This document shows positions 8,872 through 18,858 of a DNA stretch of 64,000 nucleotides, piece after piece. Position 1 is the stretch's first letter. Each line of letters starts with the position of its first letter. Under the pieces are notes generated by a model. The model ran no database searches and was not told the DNA's origin. It worked only from the letters and a program-made list of their open reading frames with translations. The DNA comes from Joyebacterum sp964521425 (lineage in GTDB: Bacteria > Joyebacterota > Joyebacteria > Joyebacterales > Joyebacteraceae): the NCBI GenBank assembly GCA_964521425.1, contig CAZFRO010000001.1, positions 62,001-126,000 of the forward strand, in the 5' to 3' direction. A program made the position numbers and the translations under genes.

Positions 8872-11109
8872 ATGCGCGAGCAGGAGACAGCACAAATAGA
8901 CATAAGGAGCTACGTGCGGGCGATCTGGAGAAAGCGGTGGCTTGTCTTCATACCCGTGATCGTGGGTGGGATAGCTGGGTTCTTCATCAGCATCTCGCTC
9001 AGTCCCGCGTATGAGGCGACCAGCACGGTTGCGATGCGGACACAGGAGCAGCTGTCCGAACCGCTCGCCAGGCTCGTCGGGAGTTCTCACGCTGAGGATC
9101 AGCTGTCTCGGCTGCAGGAGAAGGCGAAGAGCAGAACTTTTCTCGTCGAACTCGTGCGTGCTCTTGACATGACGGATGATCCCGGGGTGAAGGGTTGGGC
9201 GGAGAAGATGTATGAGAAGGATCCGTCTCTCAGCATCGAAGAGTACGCCGAGGCGAGAATGGTCGAGTTCCTCGAGACCCGTGTCGGCGTGATACGGACC
9301 GCTGCCAACGTCTTCAAGGTCGTTGTGCGGGACCTGGATCCGGACCGCGCCGTGCTGTTGGCACAGCACATCACGAACGCATTCGTGTCAGCTTCGAATC
9401 GCGAGCAGCTCACGGAGATCCGCTCGATCCACGACTTCAGTGTGGAACAGCTGGTTATCTACAAGCAGAAGCTCGATGAGGCTGAGCAGCGTCTGCGATC
9501 CTACCAGGAGAGACGGATAACGAGGGAGGCCATCGCGAACCCCGTCAACTCGCAGAATGTGGGTCGCGTCGACGTGCTGGTCAGCCAGGCGATGGTGGAA
9601 GGAGACGACGCACAGCTCAGGCTCAACGAGCGACGCAGTGCGCTCAGAAGCCTGGGAGATGCGACATACCGCGCCCTGGCAGATGTGGCCTTCGAGGAGC
9701 TGAATGCCCTCAAGACCCAGCTCGTGTCTCTGGAGTACGAGGTGGCTCCGGCCCTTGTCAGAGGCTCAGGCGACGGTCCCGAGATCCACTCCCTGTACGC
9801 GAGCATCGCCGAGAAGAAGGACCTTCTCAGAAACACATCCAAGACGATTGCAGCCCGAGAGGCGCCGGGTGCGAGTGCCACAGCCATCGATGCCTTCGCC
9901 GAACTGAAGGTCGCCGAGGCCGAAGTGGAGATGATCGCGCAGCGCCAGCGCACGCTCTCGCGGTTCATGTGGACCTACACCCAGGGAATGGCGAACGCGC
10001 CGGAGGCGGAGCTGGAACTGACGCGCCTCATGCAGGAAGTCGAAAGCAACAGGGCTCTCTACTCGGCGTTTCTGGAGCAGTCAGCGGCAGGGCAGATCAC
10101 AGAAGCGCTGGAGGCAGCAAGAGCCGGGGGGCGTTTCGAGATAATCGAGCCGCCGACGCGCCCGATGGGTCCGGTCGCACCGGACAAGACCATGATTCTA
10201 GTGCTCTCGATACTCGGAGGCCTGGTTGTCGGGCTCGGTCTGGTCCTGGCCGCTGAGCAGAGCGATACGTCATTCAAGAGCGTGGATGATGTGCAGGCTG
10301 TGCTTGGACTTCCGGCGTTGGCGACCGTTCCCAACGCGGAGATCTTCCAGAAGCTCACTCAGACGGAGAACGAGCACAGACGTAACCACTCCACGCCGAC
10401 CGACGGTGATCCGCAGATCCTGAAACACCTTCTCCGGGAGACACCGATCTCGTTTGAATTCCGCAGGCTGACGCGCAAGCTCGCGAAGAGCGGGAGAGGT
10501 GTTCCCGGATCGATTCTGGTTACAAGCTCGAACCGCGGTGAGGGCAAGACAACGACTGCGGTGAGCCTGGCCATCACACTGGCTCGGCACCATGCGGGCC
10601 GGACCGTACTCGTGGACTGCGATCTCAGAAAGCCCCGCATACATCGCGTGATGGAGGTGGACAACACCACGGGACTAACCGACGCGATCAATCGTGGGAA
10701 CCTCGCCGAAGGGGACATCAAGCCGACGGCACTTCCCAATCTTGACGTTCTTCCGTCCGGGTCTCTCCAGCAGGAGGTGACGAGAGTCGTCGAGTCGTTC
10801 CCGGAATCACGCGTCATGTCCGAACTCCTTTCCGAATACGGCCACGTCGTGATCGACACCGCACCGAACGTGGCCGTGCCCGATGCGCTGTTCATCGGTG
10901 GTCGTGTGGATGCGGTCGTCATGGTTCTCAAGGCAGGCGTCACCCCGCGCGAGGTCATCCTGCGTGGGCTGGAGCTACAGCTGGAGGAGAAGGAGAACGT
11001 TGTCGGTGTCGTCGTGAACAACTTCGAGCACGTGCTCCCATACTACTACGACTACAAATACTACGGGTACGGATCCACGAGTTCGGAGGAGAACCGAAGC
11101 AGGAGCTAG
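8872..11109 (+). CDS. Fused Wzz chain-length regulator and BY-type tyrosine kinase
   Basis: 745-aa inner-membrane protein that controls polysaccharide length and phosphorylates itself on tyrosine. Wzz domain: a membrane helix about 21-43, a long coiled-coil region about 175-400 and a second helix about 437-460. Cytoplasmic BY-kinase domain: Walker A SSNRGEGKTTT (about 551-561), Walker A' VLVDCDLRKPR (about 579-589) and Walker B VVIDTAPN (about 660). The C-terminus carries the expected tyrosine cluster, seven Tyr within LPYYYDYKYYGYG, then a Ser-rich end. Fusion of both halves resembles proteobacterial Wzc rather than the separate EpsG/kinase pair of many exosortase loci. Confidence 0.92.
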   Translation: MREQETAQIDIRSYVRAIWRKRWLVFIPVIVGGIAGFFISISLSPAYEATSTVAMRTQEQLSEPLARLVGSSHAEDQLSRLQEKAKSRTFLVELVRALDMTDDPGVKGWAEKMYEKDPSLSIEEYAEARMVEFLETRVGVIRTAANVFKVVVRDLDPDRAVLLAQHITNAFVSASNREQLTEIRSIHDFSVEQLVIYKQKLDEAEQRLRSYQERRITREAIANPVNSQNVGRVDVLVSQAMVEGDDAQLRLNERRSALRSLGDATYRALADVAFEELNALKTQLVSLEYEVAPALVRGSGDGPEIHSLYASIAEKKDLLRNTSKTIAAREAPGASATAIDAFAELKVAEAEVEMIAQRQRTLSRFMWTYTQGMANAPEAELELTRLMQEVESNRALYSAFLEQSAAGQITEALEAARAGGRFEIIEPPTRPMGPVAPDKTMILVLSILGGLVVGLGLVLAAEQSDTSFKSVDDVQAVLGLPALATVPNAEIFQKLTQTENEHRRNHSTPTDGDPQILKHLLRETPISFEFRRLTRKLAKSGRGVPGSILVTSSNRGEGKTTTAVSLAITLARHHAGRTVLVDCDLRKPRIHRVMEVDNTTGLTDAINRGNLAEGDIKPTALPNLDVLPSGSLQQEVTRVVESFPESRVMSELLSEYGHVVIDTAPNVAVPDALFIGGRVDAVVMVLKAGVTPREVILRGLELQLEEKENVVGVVVNNFEHVLPYYYDYKYYGYGSTSSEENRSRS

Positions 11110-11131
11110 CAGTTTCACATCAGGAGGAGAA

Positions 11132-12274
11132 GTGCCCAGAGTCCTTGCAATATTCGGCACCCGACCGGAAGCCATTAAGATGGCGCCTGTGATCTCCGAA
11201 CTCAGGCGCCACAACGATGTAATGGAGTCCCTGGTCTGCGTCACTGCTCAGCATCGGGAGATGCTGGATCAGGTGCTCGGGTTCTTCGGTATCGTGCCGG
11301 ATGCGGACCTGAACATCATGCGCAAGGATCAGACGCTCTGGCAGATAACGGCCGATGTCCTGGGGGGGCTTGAGACCATACTCACGGATCTGGCGCCGGA
11401 TCTGGTGCTCGTTCACGGTGACACTACGACGACCATGGCTGCGGCACTCGCGAGTTTCTACCACAAGATCCCCGTCGGACATGTCGAGGCGGGCCTGAGA
11501 ACTCACGACATGTACTACCCGTTCCCCGAGGAGATGAACCGTGTTCTCGCCGACTCGCTTTCGTCCTATCACTTCGCGCCGACGGCGGAGTCCAGGCGGA
11601 ATCTCCTCAGCTCCGGCGTAACTGATGAGTCCATCTTCGTCACAGGCAACACTGTGATAGATGCTCTTCTGTCGGTCGCGGACGATCCCCGTCTTCCGGA
11701 TCTGCCGGTTCCGTCCGGCGGTCGGATGCTTCTCGTCACCGCACACCGCCGTGAGAACTTCGGTGCTCCACTCGAGGGAGTGTGCCGGGCTCTTCGGGCG
11801 GCCGCGGACCGCTTCCCCGATTTGAGCATAGTCTACCCTGTGCATCTGAATCCAAACGTACAACGCCCTGCGCACTCGATCCTGGGCGGTCACGATCGGA
11901 TCCACCTGCTCGATCCCGTCGAATACCCGGTGCTCGTCAAGCTCATGAAGGAGGCGCACATGGTTGTCACCGACTCTGGTGGTCTCCAGGAGGAGGCTCC
12001 GGCGCTGGGGAAGCCGGTTCTCGTTCTCAGAAACGAGACGGAGCGGCCCGAGGCGGTAGCGGTGGGAACCGTGCGATTGGTTGGAACTGATGAGGACGCA
12101 GTGTTCGGTGAGATATCGAGTCTGCTCACCGACGAAGCACGCTACGAACGAATGGCTGAAGCGGTGAATCCGTACGGAGACGGCTGTGCCAGCGAGAGAA
12201 TCGCGTCAGCGATAGCAGGCGCGTTCGGACTCGACGGATTCGAGCCGTTCGAGGAGTTCAGTCCGGGACTCTAG
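11132..12274 (+). CDS. wecB: UDP-N-acetylglucosamine 2-epimerase
   Basis: Non-hydrolysing 2-epimerase converting UDP-GlcNAc to UDP-ManNAc, a precursor for polymer synthesis. The 380-aa chain starts with FGTRPEAIKMAPV and contains the UDP-sugar site motifs VHGDTTTTMAAALA, GHVEAGLRT, TAHRRENFG and TDSGGLQEEAP. The GTG start at 11132 follows a strong AGGAGGAG. With the dehydrogenase and acyltransferase at 43148-45016 it could feed a ManNAc-derived amino-sugar route, but no uronate-forming enzyme is seen here. Confidence 0.93.
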   Translation: MPRVLAIFGTRPEAIKMAPVISELRRHNDVMESLVCVTAQHREMLDQVLGFFGIVPDADLNIMRKDQTLWQITADVLGGLETILTDLAPDLVLVHGDTTTTMAAALASFYHKIPVGHVEAGLRTHDMYYPFPEEMNRVLADSLSSYHFAPTAESRRNLLSSGVTDESIFVTGNTVIDALLSVADDPRLPDLPVPSGGRMLLVTAHRRENFGAPLEGVCRALRAAADRFPDLSIVYPVHLNPNVQRPAHSILGGHDRIHLLDPVEYPVLVKLMKEAHMVVTDSGGLQEEAPALGKPVLVLRNETERPEAVAVGTVRLVGTDEDAVFGEISSLLTDEARYERMAEAVNPYGDGCASERIASAIAGAFGLDGFEPFEEFSPGL

Positions 12275-12325
12275 CAGCGTCCCATCGAACGTTGCGCCTG
12301 AACCGATTTTCCAGGAGGACTCTAG

Positions 12326-13093
12326 ATGGTCGTGGTCATGCTTCCAGCCTACAACGAGTCGGACTCCATCGGTCCGCTCCTTGAGCGGATCGCGCCGGTC
12401 CTGGGCAGTCTCAGCGACCGGGGGTCGGTGCTTCTCGTGGACGACGGCAGCTCCGATCCCACTGTCGAACTGGGGCGGAAGAAGGCCGAGGACCTCAGCG
12501 TTGATCTCGAGGTCGTGATTCACGAGGTCAACAAGGGACTGGGAGAGGCGCTCAAGACCGGCTTCTCGTGGGCAAGGGACCATCTGGCCGATGGCGACGT
12601 TCTCGTGGTCATGGACACCGACAACACCCACGACCCCGACGTCATTCCGTCGATGCTGGCAAGGATCTCCGAGGGGTACGATGTGGTCATAGCCTCACGG
12701 TACGCGCCCGGCGGTGAGGAGATAGGACTCTCGCCCTTGAGGGCGATCCTGAGCAGGGGAGCGAGTCTCATGCTCAGGATGTTCCTCCCGGTCAAGGGAG
12801 CACGCGACTACTCGTGCGGATACAGAGCGTACAGAAGCTCCGTCATCGCACATGCTTTCGCAACCTATGGAGATGGGTTCATCACGGAGCAGGGATTCGT
12901 CTCATCGGCTGAGATACTGATCAAGTGTGCCTACCTTCCCGCGAAGGTGGGAGAGGTGCCGCTCATTCTTCGATATGACCTCAAGGGTGGGGCCAGCAAG
13001 ATGAATATCGGTGACACAATTGGACGCTACCTCAAGATGATCGCCGCCGGGAGGCGTGCCATCCGGAGACAGCGAAGGGGGGTAACCGCATGA
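12326..13093 (+). CDS. Family 2 glycosyltransferase, dolichyl-phosphate-sugar synthase type
   Basis: 255-aa GT-A enzyme resembling DPM1/ArnC: it would transfer a sugar from a nucleotide donor to a polyprenyl phosphate on the cytoplasmic face. Motifs are VVMLPAYNESDSI, VDDGSSDPT and MDTDNTHDPD (metal-binding DxD-like). The last stretch ends in a basic RAIRRQRRG. AGGAGGA precedes ATG 12326. It overlaps the small transporter gene by 4 nt (ATGA), which itself abuts a GT-C gene, so these three probably form one lipid-linked sugar module. Confidence 0.85.
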   Translation: MVVVMLPAYNESDSIGPLLERIAPVLGSLSDRGSVLLVDDGSSDPTVELGRKKAEDLSVDLEVVIHEVNKGLGEALKTGFSWARDHLADGDVLVVMDTDNTHDPDVIPSMLARISEGYDVVIASRYAPGGEEIGLSPLRAILSRGASLMLRMFLPVKGARDYSCGYRAYRSSVIAHAFATYGDGFITEQGFVSSAEILIKCAYLPAKVGEVPLILRYDLKGGASKMNIGDTIGRYLKMIAAGRRAIRRQRRGVTA

Positions 13094-13449
13094 AGGGGAT
13101 TCCATTGATCCTGCTGGCTGTGATGCTCGGCGCAACCGGCCAGATCATCATGAAGAAGGGGATGATGATCTACGGCGAGGTCTCGGCGGGATCTGTATGG
13201 AGTCAGCTTGTCCCGATACTCAAGGTGCCCCAGGTATTCGTCGGGTTCCTTTGTTACGGCATAAGCGCCGTGCTCTGGATCGCCGTCGTATCGAATGTCG
13301 ATCTGAGTCTGGCGTATCCCATGGTGAGTCTGGCCTACGTCATCGTCTTCATTGCTTCGTGGCTCCTGCTGGGTGAGCACATCTCCGCGCTGCGTGTGGC
13401 CGGTCTTGTGATCATCATCGCAGGCGTACTCGTTATCTCGAGGAGCTAG
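13090..13449 (+). CDS. Small EamA/SMR-like membrane protein, candidate lipid-sugar flippase
   Basis: 119-aa protein with four hydrophobic helices and almost no soluble part, similar in size and layout to ArnE/ArnF and SMR transporters. Recognisable stretches are MLGATGQIIMKKGM and LAYPMVSLAYVIVFIASW, followed by GEHIS. ArnE-type proteins flip undecaprenyl-linked sugars across the inner membrane. The position between a polyprenyl-phosphate glycosyltransferase and a GT-C enzyme supports that role, but the substrate is unknown. Confidence 0.7.
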   Translation: MKGIPLILLAVMLGATGQIIMKKGMMIYGEVSAGSVWSQLVPILKVPQVFVGFLCYGISAVLWIAVVSNVDLSLAYPMVSLAYVIVFIASWLLLGEHISALRVAGLVIIIAGVLVISRS

Positions 13450-15255
13450 GTGTTGAACAGGCGTGCCGAAATCGCGACGCTCATCGCAATTCTAGTGGGG
13501 GCCTCCGTGATCCGCTTCTGGGGAATCACGTGGGGCCTCCCGCACGCCTATCATCCGGACGAGGGATCGATACTCTTCCATGCGCTCGGCTTCGGCACCG
13601 GGGACCTGAATCCACACTGGTTTCGCTGGCCCTCCCTGACCATGTACGTGATGTTCGGCATCTACGGCGGCTACTACGTCATCGGGAAGCTCATGGGGAC
13701 GTTCTCGGTTCCTCCTGACCTTGTTAAGGCCTATCTCACTGATCTGTCGCCCTTCTGGCTCATGGGTCGCATCGTGTCGGCGGCATCCGGAGTCGTGACG
13801 GTCTGGATCACATGGCTCTTCGGGCGCAAGTCGTTTGGAAGCTACGTGGGTCTGACCGCGGCTGCAATCCTTGCCGTTCTTCTTCTTCATGTTCGTGACT
13901 CTCACTACGCCACACCTGATGTCATGGCAGCGATGCTGGCAGCCGGCTCACTTCTGGCCGCGCTCTACGCATGCAGGTCGTCGCGATCATCATTCATCCT
14001 TCTGTCGGGGTTCCTGGCCGGACTTTCGATGTCGGCCAAGTACCCTGGAGTGCTGGCGGCGATCGGAACGCTGGTCGCGCTGGTTGTGCTCGTCAGGCGC
14101 AGACGGGGAGGCTTCTGGCTTCTGCCGGCATCAGGGGTTGTCATCGTCGCGGGTTTCCTCATTGGAACCCCCTATGCGCTCCTCTCGAGCGACGAGTTCA
14201 CGAGAGATGTCGTGCGCCAGTTCACGATGGTCTCGGAGGCCGGGATTGCTCAGGAGGCGTCATCGTACGCAGCCGGTCTGCGCGAGATCGTCATGGAGAG
14301 CCTGGGTCGTGGTGTCGGCTGGGCAGTGATGCTGATGGCCGCGGTAGGCGCGCTCCTGCCCATAGGGCTCTGGGGCGCGAAGCTCAGCTACGCTCACCGC
14401 CGGCGTCAACCGGCCGCCCTCACTGGGGAGCCGACCATAGCCGACGCGGCCGCTGCGAAGACGATTGCCGTCTCCTTCTCGATAGCGGTTCTATTGGTTA
14501 TGAGTCTTCTGACCGTCAAACGAGCTACGTATCTCACACTTGCGCTCCCCTCTGTGGCCTTTCTGGCAGCCGTCGGGTTGGAGGGGCTCTTCGCTCGCCT
14601 CGCGGTACGCCGCCATCGCGCACTCGCCGCGGCTCTGGTGGTCATCGCCGCTGCTGCCGTTCCATCCGTCAGATACTTGAGTGCACTCGCGGTGGTTGAC
14701 ACGCGCACGAGGGCGAAGGAGTGGGTGGAGCAGCATGTGGAGCCGGGCACAGGGATCGCGGTTGAGGACTACGGTCCCGTGCTCAATCCGACCGTAGGTC
14801 AGCTTGAAGCGGAGATGACAGCGGGCAGCACGGCCGTTGAGTCGTGGCGGGGACCGAAGCGCGCACTCAATGAGATGAAGCTGGACGTGGGAAGAACACG
14901 CGAGCCGAGGTACAAGGTCTACGCGATCGACTGGGGGCGGGAGCCATTCAGTCTGCCGGGTGCAGCGAGTGACCCCGCGGGGCTCGCCGCAGCCATCGAT
15001 AGCCTCGGCGTGCGTTACGTCGTCCTCAGCAGCAAGGCAGCTCCGTGGAGGGCGATGGCCGGGGCCGAAGAACCGGCCACACCGGCGGGACAGGAGTTCT
15101 CTCAGTGGCTTCTCCACAACGCGTCCCCCGTTGCCGTCTTCGGCGACGAGACCTCGATGCCGATGATAGACCGCGGCCGAGGCAGGGCGTTCCACAATCC
15201 GATCATTGAGATCCACGAGATTAAGAGGCCGGCAGCCAAAACGCCGGTAGAGTAG
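13450..15255 (+). CDS. GT-C (PMT/ArnT-like) membrane glycosyltransferase
   Basis: 601-aa polytopic inner-membrane protein with about ten or more hydrophobic helices in residues 5-410 and a periplasmic C-terminal domain (about 420-601). The first periplasmic loop carries YHPDEGSILFHALGF, where the HPDE acidic pair is the expected catalytic/metal site of GT-C enzymes. They use a polyprenyl-phosphate sugar as donor outside the membrane. The GTG start abuts the previous TAG stop, with AGGAG about 5 nt upstream. The acceptor (polymer, lipid or protein) cannot be told. Confidence 0.75.
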   Translation: MLNRRAEIATLIAILVGASVIRFWGITWGLPHAYHPDEGSILFHALGFGTGDLNPHWFRWPSLTMYVMFGIYGGYYVIGKLMGTFSVPPDLVKAYLTDLSPFWLMGRIVSAASGVVTVWITWLFGRKSFGSYVGLTAAAILAVLLLHVRDSHYATPDVMAAMLAAGSLLAALYACRSSRSSFILLSGFLAGLSMSAKYPGVLAAIGTLVALVVLVRRRRGGFWLLPASGVVIVAGFLIGTPYALLSSDEFTRDVVRQFTMVSEAGIAQEASSYAAGLREIVMESLGRGVGWAVMLMAAVGALLPIGLWGAKLSYAHRRRQPAALTGEPTIADAAAAKTIAVSFSIAVLLVMSLLTVKRATYLTLALPSVAFLAAVGLEGLFARLAVRRHRALAAALVVIAAAAVPSVRYLSALAVVDTRTRAKEWVEQHVEPGTGIAVEDYGPVLNPTVGQLEAEMTAGSTAVESWRGPKRALNEMKLDVGRTREPRYKVYAIDWGREPFSLPGAASDPAGLAAAIDSLGVRYVVLSSKAAPWRAMAGAEEPATPAGQEFSQWLLHNASPVAVFGDETSMPMIDRGRGRAFHNPIIEIHEIKRPAAKTPVE

Positions 15256-15277
15256 ATGACAACAGAGGATGAGATAA

Positions 15278-16768
15278 GTGGCTGAGCCGGGAAGAGTAGT
15301 GAGACCGGCGGCACAGCGCGCTGCGCCGCTCGAGATGCGACCGCCGAGTCAGGTGCCGCAGTACAGCTACGGCTGGCTGATGCCGGTGCTCGGTGGGCTG
15401 CTCGCGCTCGCATTCGCTTTTCTCGTGTTCAAGCTCCACTACACGTATGGACAGGCCCCGCACCGAATCGTCAAGATGGCGATTGGAATGGTAGTCGTTC
15501 TACTCGCGCTCTTCAGACCCAAGCTTGCCATCCACGCGTGGATTCTGGCCATGCCTGTTGGTGAATGGCTGCCCTCGTCCGGGATCCCCGGTCTGAACGG
15601 CCCGAATCTGCTCTTCATCGTGCTGCTCTTGACCTGGATTGTGCCAAGGATCATGGCGGGTGAGCGGATCGCGGTCCGGACGAGGATAGGACGTCCGCTC
15701 GGGATCTTCGCGGGACTCCTTCTTCTGTCAGCAGTGCACGGGATGCTGTTCCCGCCGGGGATCGGCTACGAACCCGTCGCCATGATGAAGGCTGTCTGGC
15801 AAAGCGTCCTGGGGTTCTCCATCTACTTCATCGTTGCGAACACCGTGAAGGACGAGCGTGAGATCAGGAGCCTCCTCGTCACTCTTGCCGTCGGTGCGAT
15901 TCTCGGAGGGTTGATCGCGGTGAAGCAGTATGTGGCGTCGGGTGATGCGACCAGGATCGCCGGGGCGTTGGGAGACGTGAATGACCTGGCTGCGTACTTC
16001 GCGATGGTGGCGGTGTTTCTGATTCCTCTTGCCACAGTGCCGGGGACCTTCTCGTTCATCCGCCGCGTCGTTCTGATTGGAGCGGCCGGGCTCGCGACAC
16101 TGACGGCATTCATGCCGAAGTCGCGAGGCGCGTACATCGGTCTGGCGCTGGCCGTGACCTACCTTGCGAACCGCATCAGCAAGCGCGCGCTCGTCGTGGT
16201 TCTTGTCATCATTGCCCTGAGCCCCGTTTGGGCGCCTAGTTCAGTCAAGGACAGGGTTGCGGAGACGCGCGCCGATGATCTCGAAATGGCCCTCGTGGGA
16301 GATGCGACCGATCGGCTCGATCCTTCCTCCGCCATCAGGTTGGAGATATGGGGCGTTGTCATGAGGGAGTTCATCAGAAGCCCCATAATCGGACACGGGT
16401 ACGCCTCGATTCCGTACCTGACCTCCGGGAGAATGGACAAGCCATGGTCTGCACACAGCCTGTACGTGGAGACAGCGGGGGAGATGGGGCTGGTGGGCCT
16501 GTTCGCGCTCACGTGGCTCTTCGTTGTGTGCGTCAGGAGCGGGCGTGATCTCATGGGGATGGCCAGCAATGCGCTCAACAAGAGGGTGGCCATCGGATTC
16601 CTGGCCGCGACCGTGGCTTTGCTCATCACAAACATGTTTGGCCAGAGACTCACTCACATTTCGATTGGTGGAACCTACTTCTTCGTCGCAGGACTCGTCG
16701 ACAGATGCATCTACTTCGAGCGTGAAAGACGCGCCACGAGGGATGCGAAAGGGGTGTTGGCAACATGA
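15278..16768 (+). CDS. O-antigen ligase/polymerase-like membrane protein (Wzy/WaaL type)
   Basis: 496-aa protein with about 11 membrane helices and one large periplasmic loop (about 320-395) before the last helices, the layout of Wzy polymerases and WaaL ligases. The loop has GHGYASIPYLTSGRMDKPWSA followed by HSLYVETAGEMGLVGL, matching the H-x-x-Y-x-E pattern of the Wzy_C family. The GTG start at 15278 has AGAGGA about 9 nt upstream. In this locus polymerisation of lipid-linked repeat units is most likely. The stop overlaps the next start (ATGA). Confidence 0.85.
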   Translation: MAEPGRVVRPAAQRAAPLEMRPPSQVPQYSYGWLMPVLGGLLALAFAFLVFKLHYTYGQAPHRIVKMAIGMVVVLLALFRPKLAIHAWILAMPVGEWLPSSGIPGLNGPNLLFIVLLLTWIVPRIMAGERIAVRTRIGRPLGIFAGLLLLSAVHGMLFPPGIGYEPVAMMKAVWQSVLGFSIYFIVANTVKDEREIRSLLVTLAVGAILGGLIAVKQYVASGDATRIAGALGDVNDLAAYFAMVAVFLIPLATVPGTFSFIRRVVLIGAAGLATLTAFMPKSRGAYIGLALAVTYLANRISKRALVVVLVIIALSPVWAPSSVKDRVAETRADDLEMALVGDATDRLDPSSAIRLEIWGVVMREFIRSPIIGHGYASIPYLTSGRMDKPWSAHSLYVETAGEMGLVGLFALTWLFVVCVRSGRDLMGMASNALNKRVAIGFLAATVALLITNMFGQRLTHISIGGTYFFVAGLVDRCIYFERERRATRDAKGVLAT

Positions 16769-18783
16769 GACGCACCATCACGTTCATCCTTGTATTTCTG
16801 GCAACGATGGCCCTGGCCATTCCGTCTCTCTCCTACACCGTGACGTCCAGCCGCCCGCGAATGTTCTTCACGTCGCAGGATGTGTCCGGGCTCCGAGCGA
16901 AGTGTAGCGGGAGCCTGTCCGCTGATTACAGTGCGCTCAAGAACTGGTGTGACGGCGAGATGAGCACATCGCTGCCACTCTCGCTCTACCACCTGGACAA
17001 GCACCTGGCCGCTTTCAGCTTCGTATGGGTGATCGAGCAGAATCCGGTCTACGCAGCGCGCGCCAAGGCGATAGCCCAGGCCGCCGTGAACAGTGGGCAT
17101 GCGGACGAACTCGAATTCCTGAGGTCCGGCTCGCTCTTCTTCGACTGGTGCTACGGATACCTGACAACGTCAGAACGGAACACGTTCGGCAATGCACTCG
17201 CCGTGGGGGGATTGGCGCGGATCGGCGCCGAGAACTGGGATCAGATGAACAACTACCACTCCAAGGTGTCAAGATTGAGGGAGTTCGCATATCCGGGGGT
17301 CGCGCTCTATGGGGCCGGCGTGAACGATGACGCGGCCGTGACGCTCTGCGATATGTTCTACGAGCACGCATACGGAGGCTCCCACGTGCTCTGTGTCCTC
17401 GATGAGATCGCGAGTGACGGAAGCTACTTCCAGGGCGGGTACAACGAGAGCGGGCTCGTGTCAAAGTTTCGGGAGGCGTGCGACATCTGGGCGACGGCCA
17501 CCAACCAGAACCCGTTCGATGACAGCACGAATCTGCAGAATCTGGCCTCGTATCTTCTCTACGAGACCGGAGCGCGTTCGGGATCGGGAGGCAGCGCGCG
17601 TCTCAGGGGGTCGCGACAGGGCGACACCCACGATCACGCCTCCTCCGAGGCAGTTCACAGACTGGCGCTCTACGATCTGGCCAACCGCTATCAGGATCGC
17701 AGAGCTCAGTGGATGGCCGAGGCGATTGATGCTCAGGGACTCGGGTATGTGAGCAGCTACGATCGTTGGAAGATCATCGTCTACAAGGACACGAGCCTCA
17801 CTCCCCTTCCTCCCACGGACCTGCCGACGGCTCGCCACTTCAGCGGGATCGGGACCGTATACATGCGGTCGGGTTGGGATTTGTCCGAATCCAGCTCCGA
17901 TATCTACGCCGTATTCCGATGTGAGAGGTACCCGGCCGGTCACACGCACGCTCATCAGAATCACTTCCTGATAGCTCGGGGGGGAGATCTACTTGCAGTC
18001 GACTCGGGCATGTATGACAGCACCATCTCGAATCATCATTTCAACTACTTCGAGCGGACGATAGCCCACAACTGCATGACGATCTACGACTCGAGCGAAT
18101 CCACGTTCGGTTCTCGCTCGAATGACGGGGGGCAGATCCCTCCGTCGCTCTACGATCACGGGACCTTCTGCGGTGACGCATCGCAGCCAGGCTACGATCG
18201 TGGAAGCATCACTGCCTTCCAGGACTACGATGCCTTCACCGTCACCAAGGGTGACGCAACGGCGGCGTATGCTCCAGGGAAGGTGGACCTGGTCGTCAGG
18301 GAGTTCGTTCACGTGAAGCCGGACGTCTTCGTCATCCTTGATCGTGTGAACGCTACGTCGCCCTCGTTTCAGAAGAAGTGGCTCATTCACTCCATCAACG
18401 AGCCGTCCGTGACCGGCAATCTCGTGACCATCCAGGAAGGTGATTCGAGGCTATTCGCTAGAACACTGCTTCCGGCGGGCGTCGCCATCGCGAAAGTGGG
18501 CGGCTCGGGGCATGAGTTCGAGGTTAACGGAGTCAACTACGCGCCGTCCGGGAGTCCTCTCGAAGACGCCGGTTCCTGGCGCGTCGAGGTGTCCCCGACA
18601 CAGGCTTCCGAGGAGGAGCTGTTCCTCCACGTTCTGTACGTTGGGGCCTCGTCCGAGCAGTCGATGCCTGACGTTACCCTCGTCCAGACAGAGAACGCCG
18701 TCGGGGCTCAGGTCGGAGAAGACCTCGTTCTGTTCAGCCTCACCGGGGGCGCCGTTAACTCGATCACGTATGAGTACCAGTAG
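16765..18783 (+). CDS. Secreted heparinase II/III-like polysaccharide lyase
   Basis: 672-aa exported protein with a signal peptide (about 1-23). The N-terminal part (about 50-330) looks like an alpha/alpha toroid; the rest is beta-rich as in heparinase II/III and alginate lyase families. A likely active-site stretch is HTHAHQNHFLIARGGDLLAV, followed by RTIAHNCMTIYD. In exopolysaccharide loci such lyases trim or release polymer, or clear misplaced chains in the periplasm. The exact substrate is unknown. It is coupled to the polymerase-like gene by a 4-nt overlap. Confidence 0.75.
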   Translation: MRRTITFILVFLATMALAIPSLSYTVTSSRPRMFFTSQDVSGLRAKCSGSLSADYSALKNWCDGEMSTSLPLSLYHLDKHLAAFSFVWVIEQNPVYAARAKAIAQAAVNSGHADELEFLRSGSLFFDWCYGYLTTSERNTFGNALAVGGLARIGAENWDQMNNYHSKVSRLREFAYPGVALYGAGVNDDAAVTLCDMFYEHAYGGSHVLCVLDEIASDGSYFQGGYNESGLVSKFREACDIWATATNQNPFDDSTNLQNLASYLLYETGARSGSGGSARLRGSRQGDTHDHASSEAVHRLALYDLANRYQDRRAQWMAEAIDAQGLGYVSSYDRWKIIVYKDTSLTPLPPTDLPTARHFSGIGTVYMRSGWDLSESSSDIYAVFRCERYPAGHTHAHQNHFLIARGGDLLAVDSGMYDSTISNHHFNYFERTIAHNCMTIYDSSESTFGSRSNDGGQIPPSLYDHGTFCGDASQPGYDRGSITAFQDYDAFTVTKGDATAAYAPGKVDLVVREFVHVKPDVFVILDRVNATSPSFQKKWLIHSINEPSVTGNLVTIQEGDSRLFARTLLPAGVAIAKVGGSGHEFEVNGVNYAPSGSPLEDAGSWRVEVSPTQASEEELFLHVLYVGASSEQSMPDVTLVQTENAVGAQVGEDLVLFSLTGGAVNSITYEYQ

Positions 18784-18858
18784 CAGTCTGTCGTGCGAGC
18801 ATGTGTGGGTGTGAACGAAGAGCGCCAACGAGGATAGATGGGCGCCAGAGGGGAGAAC

